DNA of 64,000 nucleotides, taken from assembly GCF_040054535.1 (NCBI RefSeq), contig NC_090797.1, positions 2,098,501 to 2,162,500 on the forward strand, read 5' to 3'. How positions within the stretch are numbered: position 1 is the stretch's first letter; every line of letters begins with the position of its first letter. The notes under the pieces are model-generated. The model was not told the origin of the DNA. It searched no databases and saw nothing but the letters and a program-made list of their open reading frames with translations. Positions 53,888-64,000 of this stretch are shown here, piece after piece. Made by a program: the position numbers and the translations under genes. This DNA is from Antennarius striatus. Taxonomy: Eukaryota > Chordata > Actinopteri > Lophiiformes > Antennariidae.

Positions 53888-56158
53888 GTTCACAGCCACC
53901 TAGAGAACTCCAAGTTCCACCTCCACCAGACCCAGAACCAGCAGGTCAAGCAGTACCTGACGCTCGGTTCCAAGCTGGCGTCTTCGGCAGGGCAGGGCCC
54001 GGCTGTCCCCCATCCTCACACCCCCGGCCAGGCTTTGGCCACCGTGCCGATCATGAGGAACGGACACATGGTCTCTGTCAGCGACGGCAGCAACCCCAAC
54101 AGCCCTGTTACCTTGCTCAGTATGGCCAATCACGACAGCGAGGTGAGTTGGAAAAACACGCCCAAACGTGTCCGAAGATTTGAGAAGAATTGAGAGAGTT
54201 CAAAATATGGTAACTGGAAAGGAGATAGATTGGATCCAAGAATTTGAGCGATAGATTGGGTCATATTGAAGCAAAATGTGTGAATTTTTGTTCTTTGCAC
54301 ATATTTGACAGGAAAATGTCAAATATTAGTCTTCCATAAGGCAGAAGTCTTATTGAAGACTTCTGCCTTAGTCGCTGTGAATTCTGTCATTTGGAGAAAG
54401 TCATGACTGATCTTATAGTCGTCATATAATCTAATCTAAATCTACACTTGGGAACCAGTAAAATTTTCAGGTATCTCGAGTCTGAATGTCAGAGAATACT
54501 TCCAACTAATCATCTGAACAATGTGCTGTCATTATTGATCTCCCTGTCTCTCTGATGTGCTCATCAATAACGTCAGACATGCAGTGTCTGATGAGAGCAC
54601 CCTTTCAGAGGAGGAAACTAGTTTGATAACAGATGTGCGTTTCTCCAGCCAATGCCACTAACTAATTTATGAATGGCACAGCGGTGGAGAATGTCTGTTA
54701 TTGGATTAGCCTCTGGACGGTCACTCCCCTTTCTGGTGTCTATTTTGGTTTGAATGTTGAGACTTCAAAGGGTCTGTCTTGGTATCAACACTGTCCGTCC
54801 ATACATATACTGAAATTACTGTTTTCTTTTAGTTCCCAATGGATGAAGTTATTGATGACCTAATTAGTCTTGAATCCGGTTTCAATGATGGAGGCTTGGA
54901 TTGCATGGAACCAAACATCATGATGCAAAACAATGTAAGTATGAATCGCATTAACTATATACCTGAAGCTACCACCAGCAGGCTATCAATAGTTTGAAGG
55001 TCTTTTGATTTCTCCAACATATGTTCGTTTACTTGCTCATATTATTGCATACAGATTTGTGTCAAGTTCCTCAACTGAGAAGTTATTTCATTTTCAGTTG
55101 AACGAGACTTGAAAGCAGGTTCCCTTTTCCAAAAATATTTAGTCAGAGGCTTGACCAGCTTGGGAAAAAGGGGACCTGTCTTAGTCTGAGTTCAGCTTAA
55201 GTCTAGAGATGAGTCAAAGTTCATTGGGGCTTAGCAAAATTTCTCACATTGCTCAAGATCAACAATGCAGATTGAGTTAAAAACAAATGGAAGACAAATA
55301 TCCCAACAGAATTTGTCACAATTGTCTTTCTAAGGTCCATTCTTTGGAAGACAACCAAATAGAAGTGGCCCCACAAATGAACAATATCATTTCGATCCAC
55401 AGACGAGACGGAATTCAAAAACTCTGGGCAGAAATTTAGGAACAAGGGGTCCATTTGGTCAGAGAACAACAGAGCAACACCTGAGCTAAATGGAGAGTTT
55501 GTAGAATGGGAATACTGAGAACTCCTGAGATACCGAGAGAGTCAGATTGGCTGACAAGGAATGGTACAACGTGGTGACAGAGGTATAGTTGGGGTGTGGG
55601 AACGGGGGAGGGAGCCAGGTTCCAAGAGGGGTAAGGAGCTACCAAGACATTGGATTGGGTGAATGCGTGGGCTCGTCCAGAAATGATTCCACGCTGAAAT
55701 TGATCGGTTCATCCTAATTAGTGATAAAGTGTCATGAATCACGTTGTTTCGCCTTGTCAACACATCCAGGAACACAGCCGGCAGCGTGATTGAAGCGATT
55801 GCAACGGGAGTAGTAGAGGAACAGTTGCAATCTTTCATTTTGATAAGCACTTTTTGTCCCTTCCTCCTCCTCCTTTTCCCATATTGTTGAGATAATGAGG
55901 AGAAAAATGCACAGGCAAACCAAACCAAGTGCAGATATCTGGAATATCTGCTGTTTCTTCTGTTTTCCCGTCCCGTTTCTTGATTTGACACGCACCCTTA
56001 TCGCACTCGATCTCGTAGTCACATTTGACACACGTGTCACGGATAAGATTGGCTGTATGCATCTGGGAATGCATGATGACTTCTGTAGCATTTTCCCACA
56101 AATGCGCAAACGCGAATTAGACACGTGTGTATGTGTGTGTGTGTGAGTGTGTGTGTGT

Positions 56159-56205
<47 letters not shown>

Positions 56206-59200
56206 TGTGTGTGTGTGTGTGTGTCAGCGAACTCCATTTTGACATCTCCCCAGTCCGTGAAAAGACGTGTCATCTCAGATCTGAGGCGTGCCTTCTCAGA
56301 CGAGGAGAGGCTCTAGGAAAACAGTTTGCCTCTGTTCAAGCGGTTGACCTAGCTAGCCTTTTTATCTGATAGGATGCTATTTGCAACACAGAGCACATCT
56401 CTGTGTTTGGAGCTCTCTGGCGGAGGGGTTTTGAAAATGGTGGCTTTGGCGGATCAAGGCGGTGGATAAAACGGCTGCAAGCCTGGGTTAAAGGTCGGGG
56501 TTGGATGGAGTGCAGCCGTAGACAAACCTTTATTTGTCTACTTTTAGCGAGATGCATTTCCTGTTTAGCCTTTTTTTGATGCAGAACGAGCAGCATGGCA
56601 ACAATGCATGACCACTCGGGTTGCGTTGTCCTGCTGGGTTAGACACAGACACAACAACTCCCCGCTGGGAAGTGGAAAGCCATACGCCTGGGGGGGGCGG
56701 CTGACAACCTCGTCTACCAAGACTCTAATCAGTCTTGGTAGACTGGTAGTCAAAAGATTTGTCACTTTTGACAGCGCCAAACAAAGACGCACCACAGCTA
56801 AAAGCAACTGTTAGATGCACATGTCCTCCAATCATCTGATCCTTGCTTCCTTTACCCCAACCCTCCTCTCTTTCCTACCCCAGGTGTCCCTCAGCGGCAG
56901 CATGCTGGATGTCTATGGGGCTGAACAAGGTATGAACGCCCCTAATGGTGGAATGAGTCCCACATCTAACCCCACAAAGCTCACTGTAAAAAGGGAATAC
57001 ACAGGTATGAACTCATACCATAGTCTTTATCCAACAAACTAACCCATAAATGAGTTATCGCGCAGTCACATTGCTGTAAAATCCACACAAACACTAATTC
57101 TAATCAGGACAAACCTGCGGGTGGGTGGACACATACCTCTGTTAGCTAAAAACAGCAACACGCTGGTGTGTTTGTTTGTGCAAGACAAACATTTAAGCAG
57201 ATTTGCATTCAAACACTGCCTGGCTTGTCACTGGTTGTGATCATAATTCGGGTAGAAACGTGAAGACTTTTTTTGTCGGAGTGCTAAAATAAAAAAAACA
57301 AAAACAAAGAGCCCTTTAAGACACGTCTTATTAATGTCACGCAACAACCAAAGACGCCTAATTGATTTAGGAAATAGACAGTACGCCAGAAGAATCCTCC
57401 ACTCCCTCAACGGGCAAATGAGTAAATTGCCATCTGTTTCATTTGAGTGTGGAAGAGAGGACAATGGGCTGCTGCTCCCAGTTTAAATTGTCTTGATTGA
57501 ATCAACAGAGGCAAATTGGGAAATCCAATCTCAGGTCCCCAATTATGTAATTTGCAAGAATGCGAATACAAATATGGAAGCAGTGGCATTTTTGTGCTTC
57601 TCTCTGACAGATTAGTGAATTTGGTAAACTGTCTTGATTACGGAGTAAGTAGTTTAAAAGTGATCGCCATTTTTTTACCCTCCAAAATGAGCTGCGGACA
57701 AGCTAGAGGGGATAAATTAGGGCTCATTCAGTGTGTGTGTGTGTGTGTGTGTGAGGTCAAACTGGTTCCTGTTGTATGTGCTCCTCAGAACAACTGACTG
57801 TGTGTTTATTTCCTCACGAGACGTTTCGCAGCACTTTGCGTTCATTGTTGCCCCGGTTTCCTACATTAGCATGTGTTGCTAATCGATCCGTTTCCGTCTG
57901 GGACTTTCTTTAAATTTTTTTTATTTTTGTTTTTGTTTTTCACAGAACACGACACCAGAGTGATCGCCAAAGAGAGGCAAAAAAAAGACAACCACAATTT
58001 AAGTAAGTGTCTAATGCTACTTTCGAAAACGACTCAGTTAGCTGTAAGTTAATCGACTTTTCCTGTTTGATTTTGCTCTCGCTTAGTCGAAAGAAGGAGG
58101 AGATACAACATCAACTACAGGATCAAGGAGCTGGGGACGCTCATACCAAAGTCCAACGACCCGTAAGTTGCAAAATTTGAACGTATATACGAAAGAACGG
58201 CTCGTTCTGTGCCGACAGGTATTACATTCAAAAGCTCTCTCAAAGTCGTCCCTTGAATTCAAACGAGCGCTCACATTTCAGTCTTATTTCAAGGGTGCAC
58301 TTGATTCTCCATTGTCGTGAATTGGAGTTTGAAGCACAATAGATGTGCAGAAAGTGGATCCGGATTTAAATTGTGTGTGTGTGGGGGGGTTAACGCTGTT
58401 GCCATGCCATTAACACAACAGAAAAGAGATTGTTAGCGCTGATCAGAGCGATGTCGCACTTCCACGTTTTTTTCTGAAAGCAGTAATATCTGCAAAAAAG
58501 ACTGACCCGAGCAACTCTAGTCCAACCCCCCCCCACCCGTCTTACAATTTAGCTCATTTTCCTTCACCTATTTTTACATGAGGATTAATTTTACCGAACA
58601 AGGAGGTATAAGAATGGACTTTGCACATAGCTACTTAACTATTCTATTAAAATTCCCATTCAGCGTCTCCATGTAAAAGGATGAATAATTGCCCCCATGT
58701 AAATCACCATTTCTTATTCATACTGTAAAATAAAAGGAGGGGGGAAAAAAATCAAGACTTTCCCGCCTGATTTTCTTTTTTTGGAGGTGGAGGTTCCGTG
58801 TGAAAGGTTATCTCTTTTTAAACATCCCATTTGTTCCTTTTACGCAGCGACATGCGCTGGAACAAAGGCACCATCCTGAAGGCCTCGGTGGAGTACATCC
58901 GCTGGCTGCAGAAGGAGCAGCAGCACGCCCGCGAGCTGGAGGGCCGCCAGAAGAAGCTGGAACAAGCCAACCGAAGACTCCTGCTCAGGATCCAGGTAAT
59001 AAAACAAATCAGGGACCCTGATTGGTTGATCTAACACGGGGGATGTCAAACTCATTTTCACCGAGGGCCACATCAGCATCATGACTGTCCTCAAAGAGCC
59101 AGACGTAACTAATAAATTTAAGTAAATGTAACTCCATGTACAGTAAATTTGCACTATAAGGCCTATTCTAAATCTGTTTTCATATATAAGGCACACTGGA

Positions 59201-60093
59201 TTATAAGGCGCACTGTTGGTTTTTGAGAAAATTTAAGGGTATTAGGTGCACCTTATAGTGTAAAATAAATTTACATTACAGTTGCACCAAATAAAAATGT
59301 TTGCTTATTACTCCATGATAACATAAATCCTTTCATCATTTTTTTTTAAATAATTTTTTTGTCTGATGTTAAAAATGGACTTTAGTTACTGCATTGTGGG
59401 AAACGTAGTTTTTGGTAGTTTTTTAAAGACACTCTGACCATTTATGCTCTTGTGGGCCACTTAAAATGATGTTTCGGGCCACGTTTGGCCCCCCGGGGCC
59501 TTGAGTTTGGCACATGTGATCTAACATAAGAGGAGGTTCTTCAAACCTTGGCTTGTTTCCATCCCCAAAACCCCAACATCTCCAATCTTCTCTTCAGAAA
59601 TCGATCTTTAACTCTTGGTTGTTTTTGTCTTTTCCAGGAGCTTGAGATCCAGGCCCGGGCACACGGCCTCCCAAACATGGCGGCCGCTTTGGGAACAGTT
59701 GAACTTTCCTCCCATCTTCTCAAACAACAGCCTTCCCCCCAGGCCCAGCAACCCCAGCAGCCGCCGCTCTACCCGGAGGACCCCAACAGCGAATACCTCC
59801 AGAGGATAGTGGTGGCGGGGGTCCCGCCCATCCCCGGCGCCAGCGGACCCCAGGATCACCACGTCTCCGGCGGCGGCGAAGCCTGCACCACCTTCTCCGA
59901 CCCGTTGTCCCACTTCACCGACTTCTTCAGCTCCACCATCAAAGAGGAGCACCCGCTGGACGAGATCCTGATGGACGACCCGCTCTCGCCCTTCGGCGCC
60001 GACCCGCTCCTGTCTGCGGGGTCGCCCGGACCCGTGTCCAAGGACAGCAGCCGCAGGAGCAGCTTCAGCTCGGCAGAGGGCGACGACCTATAA
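53888..60093 (+). CDS. tfec: tfec, transcription factor EC (bHLH-leucine zipper), common exons 2-8
   Basis: Exons: 53888-54142, 54833-54934, 56884-57004, 57946-58002, 58087-58162, 58848-58995, 59638-60093, all GT-AG with consistent phases. They encode 404 aa downstream of a first exon. In the 413-aa MITF-M-like form: VHSHLENS domain at 10-94, acidic activation motif [13 protein letters not shown] near 97-109, basic region with DNA-contact H185, E189 and R193 ([14 protein letters not shown]), helix-loop-helix to about 234, leucine zipper to about 270, and Ser-rich C-terminus RRSSFSS. TFEC identity rather than MITF rests on [58 protein letters not shown] and [11 protein letters not shown]. It binds E-box/M-box DNA as a homo- or heterodimer with MITF, TFEB or TFE3. 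The MITF exon 3 equivalent is absent. Unlike the human TFEC sequence I recall, this fish gene retains the exon-2 HLEN domain. Confidence 0.93.
54301..54370. repeat. Two back-to-back perfect hairpins in tfec intron 2
   Basis: ATATTTGACA / TGTCAAATAT (54301-54310, 54317-54326, 6-nt loop). This is followed 10 bp later by TAAGGCAGAAGTCTT / AAGACTTCTGCCTTA (54337-54351, 54356-54370, 4-nt loop ATTG). Confidence 0.8.
56124..56224. repeat. (TG)n microsatellite with GAGTG interruptions, tfec intron 3
   Basis: About 100 bp of TG units interrupted three times by GTGAGTG. It may influence splicing of the flanking exons but nothing shows this. Confidence 0.9.
56712..56743. repeat. Perfect 13-bp hairpin in tfec intron 3
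   Basis: GTCTACCAAGACT / AGTCTTGGTAGAC with a 6-nt loop CTAATC. It lies 140 bp upstream of exon 4. Confidence 0.8.
59028..59525. mobile_element. hAT-type non-autonomous transposon in tfec intron 7, with nested inverted-repeat element
   Basis: An 8-bp direct repeat GATCTAAC flanks the insert (59028-59035 and 59518-59525), the size expected of a hAT target-site duplication. The ends carry ATGTCAAACTCA on the left and TTGAGTTTGGCACATGT on the right, with GGGCCAC motifs just inside both ends, matching a common vertebrate hAT type. Inside (about 59152-59271) a second inverted pair CACTATAAGG / CCTTATAGTG with GATTATAAGGCGCAC suggests a nested small DNA transposon. No transposase frame. Confidence 0.7.
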
Positions 60094-60692
60094 GGGTCCT
60101 AGAGGTCAAAGGTCATACGGGGGGCCCATGAAGGACTGATGGCTCTGAAAGTACGACAACGAACGCTCGCCGAAGCGCCGCCTGTAAAGATCCGTCTGAA
60201 TGACTCAAATCTGAGCAGGAACAACTTTTGGACTTCCTGCTCCTCTTTTTTTTAAAAAAATCTTTGCTCCTCTGCCTCCCAGACAGAGCAAAAACAGACT
60301 CGCACCACAAAAAAAAAAAAAAAAAGGGAGATTTAGCAGAACTTCGAGTGCATCATGTAAATGTTTTCTGTTTTTTTTTTTACACTGTGGTAGCTGTACA
60401 CTGTAACATATGCAATAAGAATCATTTAAAACCTGTCCTTTTTAAAAGAAAGAAAATACTGCCACTGCTACTTTAAAAAGGATTTTTAATGATTGTGTGA
60501 TGTGCCTTTTTTTCTATGTGATATAATGGATGTACTCTCCACGATGTCTAACATGTCCCGTCTGTGTCTTCCTCTGTGTTTGTGTATATATACGTGTGTC
60601 ATAATCCATGTATTCATAGTTTATATATATTATTATATTATTATTATCTAACATGTTAACTTTTCTATTCTTAGCAGGGGACAGAAAAATAT

Positions 60693-60698
60693 AATAAA
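60693..60698 (+). terminator. Polyadenylation signal of tfec
   Basis: AATAAA 600 nt downstream of the tfec stop codon, followed by a T-rich stretch. The intervening 3' UTR contains poly-T, poly-A and ATTATATTATTATTAT tracts (60630-60650) that could affect stability. Confidence 0.65.
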
Positions 60699-60699
60699 C

Positions 60700-62731
60700 C
60701 CCCTTTTTTGATATACCTGATTTTATCTTCTTCTTCTGGAGTGACAGGATTTATTCAGGCACCCTCAAATGATGGAAAATGAACAAATTCAGCTACAGTA
60801 ATGTTTTTAAAATAGCCCAATAACTGCTTTAAACATGAGATAGTAATATATTTTATGAAGCCACTCATTCAAACGGAATGCAAAATGCTGTCGCTGGATG
60901 ACGGCGGGGCTCAAAGTGGGAACAAAAGGATGGAAAGTTTCACGTCAAAAGGTGAAGGACAAGCCGGTCTGATTGGGAATGAATGGCAGGAAGAGGAGGG
61001 AAATTGGATAATAAATACAAGCAGAGGAGGAGTAATAATTCTGATGAGCCTGCTGCGAGCTGATGAGCCCTCGAGGATGAATAATGGCGAGGGATAAAGA
61101 GCTGCCACAAGAGCCGTTAGCTGGGGGGGCTAAAAAAAGTTCCCTCTTAAGGTAACCCGGCTGAACATGTTATTTTGCAGTCGGAAAAAAAATGAATGTT
61201 TGTAATCAAAAACTGGCCTCATTTTGAGAGCATCTCTCAGAAACTAGACTTTTATGTAGTCGCATCACTAAAAATCATCGACGTGTGGTTTTCTAATGTT
61301 GATGCTTCGCATCAATAATACAAGGAACACACTAATCAATGCCTTCAAATAGATTCCTCATCAAATCCTCTTCAAATGAACGCTGGAGAGGTTCAAGTGA
61401 GCGTTTCTCTGTCAGGGAATCGAAAAGTTTTTTCCTCTGGAGTCGAACACAGTACAAAGCGGCGTGAGATGTTTAAGGGTAATTGGTAGGACTGGAAGCA
61501 GGACTGGAATTAATATCATTTAAAATTTTTTAATGTTATTTGTTTCCTTTCTCTTCGTATTAAATGTTGGAAAATTACACAAATACAATCAGTGTAGGAA
61601 GGAAATAAAAACCTTTAACTTCCAGGAGGTAACGTGTTCACGGATTTATTACAAGGTTTGACATGGTAGCCTCAAACGCTGCTGGTGTGACTGGCTGAAA
61701 ACTGCTTTTAAAGAAATCAGCCAGGCTGACAAGGTGGAAAATATCAAAAGAGAAATCATCCCAGATTCACATAATGTCATTTTAAGGTGAATTCAAAAGC
61801 TTCCTAACTTGAAACAGGGTCAGATTTTGACTTTTAATTGATTGATTTCTCTTCGTATCTGAAAGGACATCACGGATAAAGTTCAAGTGCAGTAAATTCA
61901 AAAGGAAATATGGTGAAACGAGGCCCGGAACAAGTGACTTTTTTTTATTTGGAACATCACAGTTAATCAAGCCACCACTTTGGGAACTCACAGGAACGGA
62001 AAGAGTCTAATGCGGACCGGGGGAAAGGGCGCCGGCTTCCGATCGGACTGTCATGCTGGAGACATTAGCAGCATTTGTTATAAAGGGGAAAGTCAGTCGC
62101 ATTTAAAACCACTGCTCTCGACGTAATCCTTTATAAAAAAAGTCGTTTAGTTACATAAAAAAGTGAAAAAACACAAAAAACCCCATTGTAAAATTACAGA
62201 ATGACCTCATGAGGATGAAAGAGCGGCTGCAGTGTCGCGCTTCCACCAGCAGGTGGCAGGAGTGAGCTGTCGGCGCAAGAGTGGAGGAAGAAACCGCCAA
62301 AAGGTGGGAGGAATAAGGGCACAGGTGGGGGAATGTTCAGAAAAAGACGATAGTCAGGTGGTAAAAGGAATTTATAGCCTATAGATGGTAAACAATACTC
62401 CCAGGTGAGGGCCGGAGCCTCCGCGGGACTACCTTTACTCCCCCCCAGGTAGAAAGTGACAATTCCAAAGGAAGGCAAGTGATGTCGTGAACCTCACAGC
62501 GGAGTCGTTCTGTCAGCCAAACAACGTTGTCAGAGCCGCTGCCACCCACCGGCACTGACACCGGCACTGCGGTGGGGGGGTGTGGGTGTGGGTGGGGGTG
62601 GGGGTGGAGCTGTCACCTGTGCGGATGCCACAGCTGCCAGCGCGCGACAAACGCGCTCACCTGTCGAGGCTGCTGCCATTGGCAAACACTTAATCACCTC
62701 CAGCTGAGGAGGAGACTCATTCCTGGTGCAT

Positions 62732-62799
<68 letters not shown>

Positions 62800-64000
62800 T
62801 CACAAACAAGCCTAATCAAATGCGCGCACGGTGGAAGGCTGCAAAGGTGTGCGCGCACACAGGTGTGTATCCAGACGCAACTCAGTGGATGAGCGAGGAA
62901 ACTAAAGGGGGGGGGGTTGGAACTACTTAAAAGCCCTCATCAGGATCTGGACTGTGACAAGACTTGTGCACAAATTAGGTGAAATTTGAGTGGGAATAAC
63001 AATCTGACAGCCGGCAGTGAAGCACCAAACATCAAGTGTCATTTCTATTTTCAGCTGTGACTCAGAGCGGTGTGACAAACAATACCATGCTGCTTCTCAA
63101 TCAGTCAGCCTGTCTGCTTGGGGGGGGGGGGAGGATGTGGCAAACTAGGCCCCTGGGTGAGTTTTTTTTTTTTTTGCCTCCAGGAAGAATAAAATAAAAT
63201 AAAATAAAAAAGATCTGAGGTGAAGTTAAGGGTGAAACTAGAAAACTTAGTCCGAATCGGAGCTACCATCCATGCATTAGTTGCCATGCTGCTTTTATTA
63301 TAAGGACCACACTCTGACCGGTGGCCGACGAGCCCCCCCACATGCATTAACGACGAAATTGGGGGTGAGAGGGGGGTTGGAAAAAAAAAAAAAAGAAAAG
63401 AAAAAGAAAACCCTTCTTGAGATGCTATAAAATTAATGCGACTCCCAGAGTTTTTATGAATCCAGCCAGATGCCAAATGCATACATAACTTCAAACAAAT
63501 TGACTTCCAATTATTGGTGCACAGCCCCACGTCCAGATGTGCAACAGATGATGGGGGGGGGGCAACTGGAGGTGTCCCGGCTTCATGCTTTGTGTTGTTT
63601 TGCAGTAAAAAAAACACAAAAAAAACCTGCAGCTTGGTCGTGTGTGTTTTAAATCAAGTGAGGGGTTGTGGGCTGGAGGTGAAGGGAAGGACAGGCCGGG
63701 GGGGGGGGTGCGTTTTTGGGGGGGGGTAACAGAAGAAATGAAAGCACATCGTTAGAAAAAATGTAAATCTACACAGCGGCAGACGCCGGAGCTCCATATG
63801 CTGCGTTAATACGGCCTGATGTTATGTAAAGGCAGACGAGATGCTGGGGCCGGTATCAAGGGGGGGGGGACGGCATCAGAAATGTAAATGTTAATGTGAT
63901 CTCCGCTCTATCTGCTAGTGCTGGGATTAAATGGTAAAAAGGAACAATTATGGGACCGGGCTTCTTTTTGTGCATCTGTTAATAGTTCACAATATCCCAG
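60700..64000. other. Downstream of tfec; no gene recognised
   Basis: Contains a (CA)n tract (62734-62795), numerous poly-G/poly-C runs and two A/T-rich, low-repeat stretches (60985-61100 and 63740-63960) with TAATAATT, GATGAATAATGG, ATGTAAATGTTAATGT and similar motifs that look like conserved non-coding elements by composition only. No exon with homology was found on either strand. Confidence 0.4.
62734..62795. repeat. (CA)n microsatellite
   Basis: About 31 uninterrupted CA units, preceded by TGCATGCG and followed by GCACTCACAAAC. Confidence 0.95.

Noticed and set aside
53888..60093. Identification of the bHLH-zip gene as mitf
   Set aside because: Residues in the basic/loop region ([11 protein letters not shown]), zipper (WLQKEQQ) and C-terminus ([22 protein letters not shown]) match TFEC better than MITF, and the neighbouring genes fit the TFEC region.

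Overview
This is eukaryotic, vertebrate DNA and almost certainly a teleost fish. Genes are split by GT-AG introns, many of only 70-140 bp. Long (CA)n/(TG)n runs and poly-G/poly-C tracts are frequent, non-LTR and hAT-like repeat debris is scattered about, and every recognisable protein is a vertebrate family. Nothing points to bacterial, viral or CRISPR content. The species cannot be read from the window.

Layout. (1) 0.3-0.9 kb, + strand: a copy of smkr1 (small lysine-rich protein 1), possibly frameshifted. (2) 1.0-12.75 kb: a tandem array of about 2.5-kb units. The first, longer unit holds an intact three-exon stmp1 gene (short transmembrane mitochondrial protein 1) on the minus strand. The next three units keep only stmp1 exons 2 and 3 plus the 3' UTR, and a fifth keeps only the 3' UTR. 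All units also carry transposon-derived sequence, including a MITE with about 32-bp inverted termini. (3) 14.6-21.3 kb: two complete ten-exon aldo-keto reductases of the AKR1B (aldose reductase) type, 316 aa each, tail to tail with 644 bp between stop codons. The minus copy looks like a canonical akr1b1; the plus copy keeps the catalytic tetrad but has altered cofactor-site residues. (4) 21.3-30.7 kb: no recognisable gene. It holds microsatellites, G/C-rich low-complexity DNA and a CpG-rich stretch. (5) 30.7-60.7 kb, + strand: tfec, a MiT/TFE-family bHLH-leucine-zipper transcription factor. Common exons lie at 53.9-60.1 kb. Up to four candidate alternative first exons (30.75, 40.39, 50.21 and 53.37 kb) all end in the reading phase needed to join exon 2. 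One of them is a clear relative of the MITF-M first exon. (6) 60.7-64 kb: no recognisable gene.

Context. From memory, human SMKR1, STMP1, AKR1B genes and TFEC all lie on 7q31-q33, so the gene set is consistent with conserved synteny and supports the small-gene calls. The genes do not form a pathway: STMP1 is a mitochondrial inner-membrane microprotein, AKR1B enzymes are cytosolic NADPH-dependent carbonyl reductases, and TFEC regulates transcription through E-box/M-box sites. No wholly new system was found. The most informative observations are the stmp1 fragment amplification, the alternative-first-exon architecture of tfec with a perfect M-box beside the MITF-M-like exon, the asymmetric divergence of the inverted AKR pair, and the smkr1 frame problem.
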